Positions 8,460-16,815 of a stretch of 64,000 nucleotides of DNA are shown in pieces (position 1 is the stretch's first letter; every line of letters starts with the position of its first letter). The notes beneath the pieces are model-generated. The model had not been told where the DNA came from, did not search any database, and worked only from the letters and a program-made list of their open reading frames with translations. The position numbers and the translations under genes were made by a program. Source of the DNA: Cohaesibacter sp. ES.047 (GTDB lineage: Bacteria; Pseudomonadota; Alphaproteobacteria; Rhizobiales; Cohaesibacteraceae); contig NZ_LT907844.1 in assembly GCF_900215505.1 (NCBI RefSeq), forward strand, positions 2,638,501 to 2,702,500, written 5' to 3'.

Positions 8460-8471
8460 AGGCCCCCAAGC

Positions 8472-9596
8472 ATGAGAATGACCATGAAGACCATTTTGAA
8501 CTGGCTTGCAATCGGGCTGTTGGCGCTGCTGTTCTCTGTTGACGCCAACGCCGCCGTCCGCATCAAGGATATCACCTCGTTGCAGGGAGTGCGCGACAAC
8601 CAGCTCGTGGGCTACGGTCTGGTGATTGGTCTGCTGGGCACCGGGGACACCTTGCGCAACGCGCCCTTCACCGAGCAGTCCCTGCAATCTATGCTCGACA
8701 GTATGGGCGTGAATGTGCGCAACTCCCGTCTCAGAACCCGCAACGTTGCGGCTGTGGTGGTTACCGCCAACTTCCCCGCCTTCGCGCAGAAGGGTTCACG
8801 CATTGATGTCACCGTTTCCTCGCTTGGTGATGCCAGTTCCCTGTCGGGCGGCACCTTGGTCGCAACGCCACTGATGGGGGCGGATGGCAAGGTCTATGCC
8901 GTTGCGCAAGGCTCTATGACCGTTTCGGGCTTTTCCGAGCAGGGCGCTGCACAAAGTGTTAGGGCTGGGGTTGCCACATCCGGCCTCATCTCCAATGGTG
9001 CCATCGTGGAGCGCGAAATCGGCGATACCTTTGCACGTCTGCCCAACATGGTGCTGGAGCTGTCGAACCCGGATTTCAAGACCGCGGTCAGAGTGGCTGA
9101 TGCGATCAATGCCTTCTCTCGTGCCCGGTACGGCGTGAAACTGGCCAGAGAGCGTGACTTGCGCTCGGTCGAGCTGCGGCTCCCCAAGAATGTCAACATG
9201 ACCCGCTTCATCTCCGAGATCGAGGGCCTTGCGGTGCAGCCCGATACGCCGGCCCGTGTCGTCGTCGATGAAAGGACGGGAACGGTCGTGATCGGCAGCA
9301 ATGTCCAGATATCGACCGTCGCGGTGACCCACGGCAATCTTGTCGTCCGGGTCACGGAAGATCCCTTCGCCAGTCAGCCAGCGCCGCTTTCCGACAATGG
9401 CGACACGGTCGTGCTGCCGCGCACAACCATCGAGGCGGAACAGGAAAATGGTAACATGTCCATTGTTGGCGGCACCGATCTGCAAACCCTTGTCAGTGGC
9501 CTCAACCGCATCGGTCTCAGGCCGTCAGGTGTGATCACGATCCTGCAGACGATCAAGACTGCGGGCGCCTTGCAGGCCGACCTGGTCATCCAGTAG
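8472..9596 (+). CDS. flgI: Flagellar P-ring protein FlgI
   Basis: FlgI forms the periplasmic P-ring around the rod. The 374-residue product has a signal peptide ('LNWLAIGLLALLFSVDANA') and the diagnostic mature start 'AVRIKDITSLQGVRDNQLVGYGLVIGLLGTGD'. Conserved interior segments are 'QSMLDSMGVNVRNSRLRTRNVAAVVVTANFPAFA' and 'RVVVDERTGTVVIGSNVQIS', and the C-terminus is 'DLQTLVSGLNRIGLRPSGVITILQTIKTAGALQADLVIQ'. The ATG at 8472 fits the ribosome site GGGAAAGG. The frame is also open from an ATG at 8421, but that would translate the tandem repeat. It is the last gene of the operon. Confidence 0.94.
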   Translation: MRMTMKTILNWLAIGLLALLFSVDANAAVRIKDITSLQGVRDNQLVGYGLVIGLLGTGDTLRNAPFTEQSLQSMLDSMGVNVRNSRLRTRNVAAVVVTANFPAFAQKGSRIDVTVSSLGDASSLSGGTLVATPLMGADGKVYAVAQGSMTVSGFSEQGAAQSVRAGVATSGLISNGAIVEREIGDTFARLPNMVLELSNPDFKTAVRVADAINAFSRARYGVKLARERDLRSVELRLPKNVNMTRFISEIEGLAVQPDTPARVVVDERTGTVVIGSNVQISTVAVTHGNLVVRVTEDPFASQPAPLSDNGDTVVLPRTTIEAEQENGNMSIVGGTDLQTLVSGLNRIGLRPSGVITILQTIKTAGALQADLVIQ

Positions 9597-9666
9597 GCCA
9601 AGGTGCCCGGTCAAAAGACCGCAGTTTCCAACCCTTCAATACGGCACTCTCCATGCCACAACTTGA

Positions 9667-9702
9667 CCCCGCCATAAGATATGGCGGGGTTTCTCTTTTT
9701 TG
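9667..9702 (+). terminator. Rho-independent terminator after flgI
   Basis: A perfect 10-bp stem (9667-9676 with 9680-9689) has a 3-nt loop and is followed by a T-rich tail (TTTCTCTTTTTT). It lies 70 bp after the flgI stop. Confidence 0.92.
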
Positions 9703-10555
9703 CCGTGCGAGTCTGGCTCTGGACCTACGCCCGCATCCCCAACCATCTCCGTCTCCATCTGAATGCCAACAGAGCGCTTTGTCGAACCCGCGGTTTTGTG
9801 GCTCTTTGTTGTTGAGCTCTCATCAAGGCCAGGCTCTACGCTCAGCGCTGCTCACCAGAGCGGTTCTGGCCTGATCCGTGGTGGCCCGCAGCTGTGTGCT
9901 CATGTCCGTTTTGGCGGTTGATTGGGCCGGGGAGGGCGCGCTTCACCAGATCCGGGTTGGGGCGTCTTTGTTTCTAGTGATTGATGAATGGTTTGATGAA
10001 GCGGCAATGTAGCGCCAAATCCCACAAACTTTCAACACAAGCAACAGGTTGCAACAAGGTTGGTGTTGTATCCTGTCTTGGAGAAGGGCTGGTCAAACAT
10101 CGCAGTCTTCGGGGATTTCGCTGCCGCGAAGGGCTTCCCACCGGCTTGCCATCGTCACAACTTAAAATGAAAACGCTGACAAACTATTTGCAATCTCGAA
10201 AAGCCAATTAACAATTCATCTGAATGCAATAATTTATAAGTGATTGAAATGTATAGATTATCAAAAATAGTATTGAAATGCGTGTAAATACCCGTTAACC
10301 AGATCAAGGGCATTTGCTTGAAGATGCAGGGGAATTGGAATATACCTCGGTCACTCAAACGGACATTGAAAACAAGTTTATATAAATGTCTTGTAGAGTT
10401 TGAGATATTTTTTGCAACAATTCGTATAAAACCCCTCCTCCGTCTTTTAAAGACTATTTCCCGCAACTTTTAAATCCGCAAGCCTCACGTCAGTTTTATA
10501 GTGACGCCGCGGCAATATAAAAGTACTCCTATCTTCATCAAGAGGGAGTATTGCG
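9703..10555. other. Long gene-free stretch upstream of ftcR
   Basis: About 850 bp lie between the flgI terminator and ftcR. The first 450 bp have the base composition of coding DNA, yet the only open frames are short and unconvincing; the longest, 76 codons at 9981-10211, has no ribosome site and no recognisable sequence. From about 10200 the stretch becomes strongly AT-rich and probably holds the ftcR promoter and regulatory sites. It may contain a decayed gene or an unannotated RNA. I cannot support either from sequence alone. Confidence 0.5.
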
Positions 10556-11242
10556 ATGATAGTAGTTATTGATAATCGTGGTATTGTGACAGACGGATAT
10601 ACATCCGGATTTCAGCGAGAAGGCGTGGCCTCTATCGGGATCATGCCACAAGAATTTGATGGTTGGGTCAGCAGCATATCCGATACTGATATTGACGCTG
10701 TTGAAGCCTTTCTTTTAGGCGATTGCGATGGGCGGGTTCAATACCCCGGTCTGATCCGCAGACGCTGCAACAAAACCCCAGTTATAGCTCTTAATGATGC
10801 GCCATCCCTTGAACAGACACTCGATCTGTTTGCTGCAGGGTTCGACGACGTCGTGCGAAAGCCAGTTCACGTCAAAGAGATCTTGGTCAGAGCCGCAGCG
10901 ATCCGTCGTCGTACAGGAGACTTTAACGACATGCAGCCCGAAGGTGATATCCGCGTTTATTTTGATGGTCGATCGCCAGAGATAAAGGGGGAAGTCATGG
11001 AACTACCCCGTCGCGAGCGCCGTATTCTTGAGTTTCTTGTCAAGAACAAGGAACGTCGTGTTAGCCGCGCCCAAATCTACAACGCGGTCTATGGTTTGCT
11101 GAACGAAGACGTCGAAGAGACTGTTGTCGAAAGTCACATCAGCAAGCTGCGCAAGAAACTGAAAGTCAGATTGGGCTACGATCCGATCGATTCCAAACGT
11201 TATCTTGGCTATATGTTCAACAGCGAAATGGAAATTGCTTGA
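10556..11242 (+). CDS. ftcR: FtcR/Rem-type flagellar transcriptional regulator
   Basis: The 228-residue product matches the FtcR (Brucella) / Rem (Sinorhizobium) family of OmpR-like regulators that activate flagellar genes. An atypical receiver domain covers about residues 1-110. Family-specific stretches include 'VDDVVRKPVH'-like residues (here FDDVVRKPVHVKEIL, with Lys102). The winged helix at about 135-220 includes 'LPRRERRILEFLVKNKERRVSRAQIYNAVYG' and 'VVESHISKLRKKL', and ends 'GYDPIDSKRYLGY'. The region where a receiver normally has its phospho-accepting Asp reads 'DAVEAFLLGD', so no Asp sits at the usual place. A GGGAG ribosome site precedes the ATG. It is downstream of the two flagellar operons, its likely targets. 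Confidence 0.9.
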   Translation: MIVVIDNRGIVTDGYTSGFQREGVASIGIMPQEFDGWVSSISDTDIDAVEAFLLGDCDGRVQYPGLIRRRCNKTPVIALNDAPSLEQTLDLFAAGFDDVVRKPVHVKEILVRAAAIRRRTGDFNDMQPEGDIRVYFDGRSPEIKGEVMELPRRERRILEFLVKNKERRVSRAQIYNAVYGLLNEDVEETVVESHISKLRKKLKVRLGYDPIDSKRYLGYMFNSEMEIA

Positions 11243-11359
11243 TAGCATGAGAGCGGATCAGCCTGGCGCTATGGCTCCCTCTCATCGGTGTGACGATCCG
11301 CACTATATTTCCCAAGACCCTGGACAGTTTTATGTCCCGGACCGCCAGGCAATCAAAAA

Positions 11360-11373
11360 TCCCCTTTTGGGGG
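11360..11373 (-). terminator. Probable terminator for the two-receiver regulator
   Basis: Read on the minus strand, a short G/C stem (CCCC/GGGG with an AAAA loop) is followed by ATTTTTG. It lies about 60 bp beyond the stop of the minus-strand response regulator. The stem is short, so the call is tentative. Confidence 0.45.
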
Positions 11374-11432
11374 CTACAAGTCAGGTGTTTGGGGTGTCGG
11401 TTTCAAAGGATGTTCCTAAAGGCTACGTCTTG

Positions 11433-12269
11433 TCACTCGCGTTGAAGAAAACTGAACATATTGCGTGTCTTGCCGAATTTTGGCGTATCTAGCCCAAGAT
11501 ACTTATGCATGATGCAGTCAACATCTTGCGGACCAAATGGTTTCTTCAGAAAACCATTGACCCCGACAAAGGCAGCGGATCGCTCAAGAAAACTGGTATC
11601 ATTGGTAGACATCATATAGATCGCAATCTTGTCAGACACATTGCGAACGGCTCCTGCCAATTGCAAGCCATCATTCCCGGGCATGTGATAGTCGGTGATG
11701 ATGATTTGTGGCTTTTTGGCTATGATGACCTGGATTGCTTCTTCAACACCTCCTGCTTCAGATATGTCGAAGGAAAAGCGGGATTTCTCGAAGACTTTCC
11801 GTGCGAGGCGTCTCATGGTGTTCGAGTCATCAACGATCAAGATCGAATAGGTTCGGACCATCACAAGAAATGTGCGAAAAATCTCCGCGATCTCCGCACT
11901 GTTAAAAGGCTTTTGAATGAAGTGGTATGCACCATATTCTGCAAAAACCCGCTCTGAGGTCTGATCAAGATCCGTTGACATGGCAATCGTCAGGCATGAT
12001 TCAGATTGTGTCCCTCGCATCGCAGTAATCAGCTCAGGTCCGGTCAGTCCCGGCATATTGATATCTATAAATGCCAAATCAATTGATGTATTTCGCAGTA
12101 TTTCGAAAGCGGACGCCCCGTCAGATGCAAGTTGCAGCTCGAAGTATGCTTTTTCGCTATGAAGATTTATGCCTCTACGAACCAGGTTTCTGGTGACTGA
12201 GCTGTCATCCGCTACAAGAATACGTAGCAGTCTGTGAACAGTTTTATTGTCTTCTGGGGAGATGGGCAT
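11433..12269 (-). CDS. Tandem two-receiver (REC-REC) response regulator
   Basis: The 278-residue protein consists of two CheY-like receiver domains and nothing else. Receiver 1 (about 15-135) has the acidic pocket Asp21-Asp22, phospho-acceptor Asp69 in 'LAFIDINMPG', and Lys120 in 'QKPF'. Receiver 2 (about 141-260) has Asp147-Asp148, Asp193 in 'IIITDYHMPG', and Lys243 in 'KKPF'. Both therefore look competent for phosphorylation. There is no output domain, so it probably acts by protein-protein contact, in chemotaxis or as a phosphate relay or sink. It is convergent with ftcR and divergent from the chemoreceptor gene, which supports a motility link. The cognate kinase cannot be told from the window. 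Confidence 0.88.
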   Translation of the reverse strand: MPISPEDNKTVHRLLRILVADDSSVTRNLVRRGINLHSEKAYFELQLASDGASAFEILRNTSIDLAFIDINMPGLTGPELITAMRGTQSESCLTIAMSTDLDQTSERVFAEYGAYHFIQKPFNSAEIAEIFRTFLVMVRTYSILIVDDSNTMRRLARKVFEKSRFSFDISEAGGVEEAIQVIIAKKPQIIITDYHMPGNDGLQLAGAVRNVSDKIAIYMMSTNDTSFLERSAAFVGVNGFLKKPFGPQDVDCIMHKYLGLDTPKFGKTRNMFSFLQRE

Positions 12270-12554
12270 GGAACTACCGATTTACGTTTTCTTACATACC
12301 TGACTTTTATAAATATAAATTACATAAAAAACCGTAAGCATTGAACATATTCAATTAATGGTTGCAATTATGGGTATTGCGCAGTTTTGTAGCGAAAATT
12401 TTAAAAATGAATACATGGAAGAAATGTTGGGAGGTAATAATTTGGTAGCAGGTATTGTGACAGTTTGCTTCCGGTTCAAAAACATTGACCCGCATCGTTT
12501 TGTTAGCTTTTGACCTTCCCATCGCAGGAGGGCAATAAAACCGGAGGCCACCCT

Positions 12555-14234
12555 GTGACCAAGCTATTTCATTCCCTGTCGGCCAAATTGTATGGTTTGG
12601 TTGCCTTCTTCACTGTCGCCTTTCTGGTGCTTCTCGCTTACCAGATCCAGGTCCTCAGCGGTCATTTGTTGGAGTCGAAACGCACCGAAACGAAGGGGGC
12701 TGTTGAGGCCGCCTATAACGTCGCCGACTTCTACTACAAAAAAGCCCAGAATGGTGAAATCTCTGATGCAGAAGCGCAGGAGTTTGCCAAAGACGCCGTT
12801 AGGGGCATTCGCTATCAAGGCAAAGAATACGTGTTTGTCTATGACTATAATTACTACAATGTCGCGCATCCGGTGCAACCTGAGAAAGAAGGCAAAGACC
12901 TCTCCATGACGAGAGACGGCAAGGGCAAGCTTTATGTTCAGGAATTTGTGAATGTCGCCAAGAAAGATGGCGAAGGGTTCGTTCAGTATTGGTGGAAAGA
13001 TACCAAAGGGGCATTCCGCGAGAAGCAGAGCTTCGTTAAGGGGTTTCAGCCGTGGGGCTGGATGATTGGGTCCGGCATGCTAGTTGACAGCATCAATTCC
13101 GTTCTTTGGCGCGCCGCGATCAATGCTGGCACAATCACAGGCCTGCTTATCTTGGTAACCGTCTTTATGGGAGCATTCCTCGTCCGGTCAATTACGCGCC
13201 CACTTGCCAAACTGACCCATGACATGATGCAGATCGCCAATGGCGCACTGTCAATCGAGGTCGCTGGACAAAAGCGCATGGATGAAATCGGCGATATGAG
13301 CCGGGCGGTCGAGACGTTCCGTCACAATGCCATCGAGCGCGACAAGCTTGAAGAACAGGAAAAGGCCAACGATCTAGAGCGCATGCGCAACGCAGAGCGT
13401 GTGACCGGGCTGATTACCGAGTTCAGGGAAACCGTCGCCGAAAACCTTGGAATCGTTACGGCACAGACAGCGGAAATGGAAGAAGCTGCCGATCAGATGC
13501 GCAGCATTGCAAACCAGACGGAAGAAGGCTCGGCCCAAGCGTCGGCTGCTTCCGAAGATGCTTCGAGAAATGTGCAAACCGTCGCGTCTGCAGCCGAAGA
13601 GCTCAGCGCTTCCATCAACGAGATCATGCAGCAGGCCGTGCGCAGTCGCGAGGTCGTTGCAACGGCCTCGTCCGAGGCCCGCATGTCGAGCGAGAAAGTG
13701 GCCGAACTCGATAACGCCTCTCGCAAGATCGGTGAAGTCGTCAGCCTCATTCAGGCCGTCGCCGAGCAGACCAACCTTCTGGCCCTGAACGCCACAATCG
13801 AAGCCGCACGAGCAGGAGACGCCGGCAAGGGATTTGCTGTGGTGGCTGCCGAGGTCAAGGAATTGGCCAATCAGACATCCAAGGCGACCGAAGAGATCTC
13901 GACGTTGATCCACGCCATTCAGTCCTCCAGCCGAGAAACCGTTCAGGCCATCTCGAACATCACAAGCGTCATGGAAGAGGTCGATGGCTACACATCGGCA
14001 ATTGCATCAGCGGTTGACCAGCAAAGCACGGCCACCATCGAGATTGCCAACAATGTGCAACAGGCTGCACAAAGCACAACGTCTGCATCTGACAATATGG
14101 GTGATGTGCGCGAGAAAGCCAACGTGACAACACAGTCTGCGGCCACGGTGAAAGGGGCTGCCGACAAGTTGCAGGACAGCACGCAGGATCTTCGCGCACG
14201 TATTGAAGCATTCCTGACCAACGTTGCCGCTTAG
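12555..14234 (+). CDS. Methyl-accepting chemotaxis protein with Cache sensor
   Basis: This 559-residue chemoreceptor has a first membrane helix at about 12-31 and a periplasmic single Cache domain. The domain includes '[34 protein letters not shown]' and '[21 protein letters not shown]'. A second membrane helix lies near 195-217, then a HAMP domain ('[26 protein letters not shown]'). The long signalling hairpin contains the kinase-contact tip '[36 protein letters not shown]'. Domains of this Cache type often bind small organic acids, but the ligand here is unknown. No CheR/CheB-binding pentapeptide is present at the C-terminus. A GTG at 12555 is chosen because CGGAGG lies 7 nt upstream; a TTG at 12510 is also in frame. 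Confidence 0.93.
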   Translation: MTKLFHSLSAKLYGLVAFFTVAFLVLLAYQIQVLSGHLLESKRTETKGAVEAAYNVADFYYKKAQNGEISDAEAQEFAKDAVRGIRYQGKEYVFVYDYNYYNVAHPVQPEKEGKDLSMTRDGKGKLYVQEFVNVAKKDGEGFVQYWWKDTKGAFREKQSFVKGFQPWGWMIGSGMLVDSINSVLWRAAINAGTITGLLILVTVFMGAFLVRSITRPLAKLTHDMMQIANGALSIEVAGQKRMDEIGDMSRAVETFRHNAIERDKLEEQEKANDLERMRNAERVTGLITEFRETVAENLGIVTAQTAEMEEAADQMRSIANQTEEGSAQASAASEDASRNVQTVASAAEELSASINEIMQQAVRSREVVATASSEARMSSEKVAELDNASRKIGEVVSLIQAVAEQTNLLALNATIEAARAGDAGKGFAVVAAEVKELANQTSKATEEISTLIHAIQSSSRETVQAISNITSVMEEVDGYTSAIASAVDQQSTATIEIANNVQQAAQSTTSASDNMGDVREKANVTTQSAATVKGAADKLQDSTQDLRARIEAFLTNVAA

Positions 14235-14320
14235 TGCCAATCTCGTCGCTTGATATATGAGCCTTGAACGGCGATCCGTCTTTGATTGCCGTTCGAGAAG
14301 GAAGATTTGACATGACAGGG

Positions 14321-14352
14321 TAGGGATGGCTTCTAGCCATCCCTATTGTTTG
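14321..14352 (+). terminator. Terminator after the chemoreceptor gene
   Basis: A perfect 11-bp stem (TAGGGATGGCT with AGCCATCCCTA, 14321-14345) has a 3-nt loop and is followed by TTGTTTGTT. It lies between the convergent chemoreceptor and tex genes and could serve both. Confidence 0.8.
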
Positions 14353-14396
14353 TTATCAGGCCTGTCATCTGTCAGCCGAGCAGCGCGCTTGGCCTT

Positions 14397-16661
14397 TTAC
14401 TTGCGAAAGGCCTTGGCAAGCGCCTCTCCCAATTGCCCCATTCCATCCCCTTTATCCTGACGCTTTGCAGGCCCTTTGTCTCGGGGCTTGGGGGCTGGTT
14501 TCTTGCCGCGAACCGTCTCGCCAATCTCTGGTGCAGATTTCATCGACAAGCCGATGCGCTTGGCTTTTTCATCGATCGATGTGACCACAACCTTGACGAC
14601 CTGTCCGGCCTTGACGATTTTGGAGGGGTCGGTCACAAAACTGTCCGATAGCTGCGAGATATGGACCAAGCCGTCCTGATGCACGCCGATATCCACGAAG
14701 GCTCCGAAAGCGGCGACATTCGTCACGGTTCCCTCAAGTCTCATTCCCGGGCGCAGATCAGAAATCTCGTTGATGCCTTCCTTGAAGGTGGCCGTCTTGA
14801 ACTGGGGACGCGGGTCACGACCCGGCTTGCGCAATTCTTCAAGAATGTCCTTGATTGTCGGAATGCCAAACTCGCCGGTCACGAATTTTTCCGGTTCGAC
14901 GTTCCGCAGGCTGTTGGCATCTCCCATGATGTCTCGAAGATCACGGCCGCAATCTGCAACGATTCTTTTGGCAACTTTGTAGGCTTCCGGATGAACCGCC
15001 GAAGCATCGAGCGGTTCAGTCCCGCCAATCACCCGCAGAAACCCTGCGCATTGCGAGAAGGCACGTGGGCCAAGGCGAGGGACCGATTTCAATTCAGACC
15101 GCTTTGTGAAGACGCCGTTTGTATCACGGTAGGTGACGATGGTCTCGGCAAGAGAGGGGCCGACGCCGGCAACATAGGACAGCAGGGCAGGAGATGCCGT
15201 GTTGACATCAACCCCAACGGCATTCACCACATCTTCCACCGCGCCAGCCAGCGCTCTGGCAAGCCGCGTCTGATCCACATCGTGCTGATATTGTCCGACG
15301 CCAATCGCCTTGGGATCAATTTTCACCAGTTCTGCAAGAGGATCCTGCAACCGGCGCGCGATAGACACCGCGCCGCGCAAAGAGACATCCAGTTCAGGAA
15401 ACTCGCGGGAGGCAAATTCGGATGCAGAATAGACCGATGCTCCGGCCTCGCTGACGACCACTTTCGTGGGCTTCTTGCCTTCCATTGAAGAGAGCAGATC
15501 AGCCACCAATGCGTCGGTCTCGCGCGATGCGGTGCCATTGCCGATGGCGATCAACTCCACACCAAAGCGCTTGATGAGGGCACCAAGCTCGCTCAATGTG
15601 CCACGCACATCATTGCGGGGCGCGTACGGATAGACTGTGCTGGTGGCCAGAAGCTTTCCTGTGGCGTCCACAACGGCGACCTTCACGCCGGTCCGGATGC
15701 CCGGGTCAAGCCCCATCGTGCACTTCATGCCCGCCGGGGCGGCCATCAAAAGGGCTTTCAGATTGGTGACAAAGACGTCGATCGCTTCTTTTTCGGCCCG
15801 CTCGCGCATCTCGGACGTCATTTCCAGATTAAGGCGCGGCGTGAACTTCACCTTCCATGTCCAGTCAATGACCTTGTCGAGAAAAGCATTGCCGTGCGGC
15901 ACGCCATTGTCATTGATGATGGCCGACTTGGAAAAGGCAACAGCGTCGTCATCGAACTCGATATCAATGGAAAGGAACTCAGCATCCTGACCACGCAACA
16001 TCGCCAGAACCCGGTGACCGGGTGCCTTGGCCCAGTTTTCCGTATGATCGAAATAGTCCGCGAATTTGCGGCCTTCTTCTTCCTTGCCGGACACAACGCT
16101 GGCCTTCAGCCGGCCAGACCGCTTCACGACCGGTCGAATCTTGGCCGCTGTATCGGGGTGCTGGGCAAACCGTTCAGACAGGATATCGCGCACACCGTCC
16201 AGAGCGGCTTTAGTGTCCGCGATTTTCTCCCCGATAAAGGGCTGAGCCAAATCTTCAGGGGCTTTGCCGGGCTGCGACAGAATAGCGTCGGCGAGGGGAA
16301 GCAGGCCGTTATCAATCGCTTTCTGAGCTCTGGTTTTGACCTTGACGCGGAAGGGTGCGTGGATGTCTTCAAGCTCAGCCTTCGTTGTCGCCTTGTCAAG
16401 CCGGGCGAGGATCTCATCCGTGAGCTTGCCTTGGGATTCAATCGCGGTCTTGATGGTTTCGCGCCGTTTTGAAAAGTCGCGAAGATACAGGAGCCGTTCA
16501 TCGAGCTTGCGCAGCTGGATGTCGTCTAGCCCGCCAGTTACTTCTTTGCGGTAGCGGGCAATGAATGGAATGGTGTCGCCGGTATCGATGAGCTCGATAG
16601 CCGCGATAACCTGCTTTGCCTGACAGCCAATTTCCGTGGCGATCAGAGATGGGATGGACAT
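14397..16661 (-). CDS. tex: Tex-family RNA-binding transcription accessory protein
   Basis: Tex is a conserved nucleic-acid-binding protein that associates with the transcription machinery. The 754-residue product has the N-terminal helical part ('LIDTGDTIPFIARYRKEVTGGLDDIQLRKLDERL') and a YqgF/RNase H-like domain ('CTMGLDPGIRTGVKVAVVDATGKLL'). Helix-hairpin-helix motifs follow ('VNTASPALLSYVAGVGPSLAETIV'), then a C-terminal S1 domain ('GMRLEGTVTNVAAFGAFVDIGVHQDGLVHISQLSD') and a basic tail. I chose the ATG at 16661, where the conserved family sequence begins. The frame extends 31 codons further upstream to 16754, but that part is unlike Tex. It is a single gene, convergent with the chemoreceptor gene. 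Confidence 0.94.
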   Translation of the reverse strand: MSIPSLIATEIGCQAKQVIAAIELIDTGDTIPFIARYRKEVTGGLDDIQLRKLDERLLYLRDFSKRRETIKTAIESQGKLTDEILARLDKATTKAELEDIHAPFRVKVKTRAQKAIDNGLLPLADAILSQPGKAPEDLAQPFIGEKIADTKAALDGVRDILSERFAQHPDTAAKIRPVVKRSGRLKASVVSGKEEEGRKFADYFDHTENWAKAPGHRVLAMLRGQDAEFLSIDIEFDDDAVAFSKSAIINDNGVPHGNAFLDKVIDWTWKVKFTPRLNLEMTSEMRERAEKEAIDVFVTNLKALLMAAPAGMKCTMGLDPGIRTGVKVAVVDATGKLLATSTVYPYAPRNDVRGTLSELGALIKRFGVELIAIGNGTASRETDALVADLLSSMEGKKPTKVVVSEAGASVYSASEFASREFPELDVSLRGAVSIARRLQDPLAELVKIDPKAIGVGQYQHDVDQTRLARALAGAVEDVVNAVGVDVNTASPALLSYVAGVGPSLAETIVTYRDTNGVFTKRSELKSVPRLGPRAFSQCAGFLRVIGGTEPLDASAVHPEAYKVAKRIVADCGRDLRDIMGDANSLRNVEPEKFVTGEFGIPTIKDILEELRKPGRDPRPQFKTATFKEGINEISDLRPGMRLEGTVTNVAAFGAFVDIGVHQDGLVHISQLSDSFVTDPSKIVKAGQVVKVVVTSIDEKAKRIGLSMKSAPEIGETVRGKKPAPKPRDKGPAKRQDKGDGMGQLGEALAKAFRK

Positions 16662-16815
16662 TTCTTTGATCAAAGTCAGAATCCGAATCTTGTTTGTTTC
16701 GGGCCGATATTGATGCATTTGCTGGCAATAGGAAAGCGGATTAGATGTTCCCACAAGCTTCTTGCAGGCTTGCCGGAGACAAACGATGAGCGTTGCCTAT
16801 CTGATGACTTCCATC

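Noticed and set aside
9981-10211. 76-codon open frame in the gap before ftcR
   Set aside because: No ribosome site, biased composition, no recognisable sequence, and it ends in AT-rich regulatory DNA.
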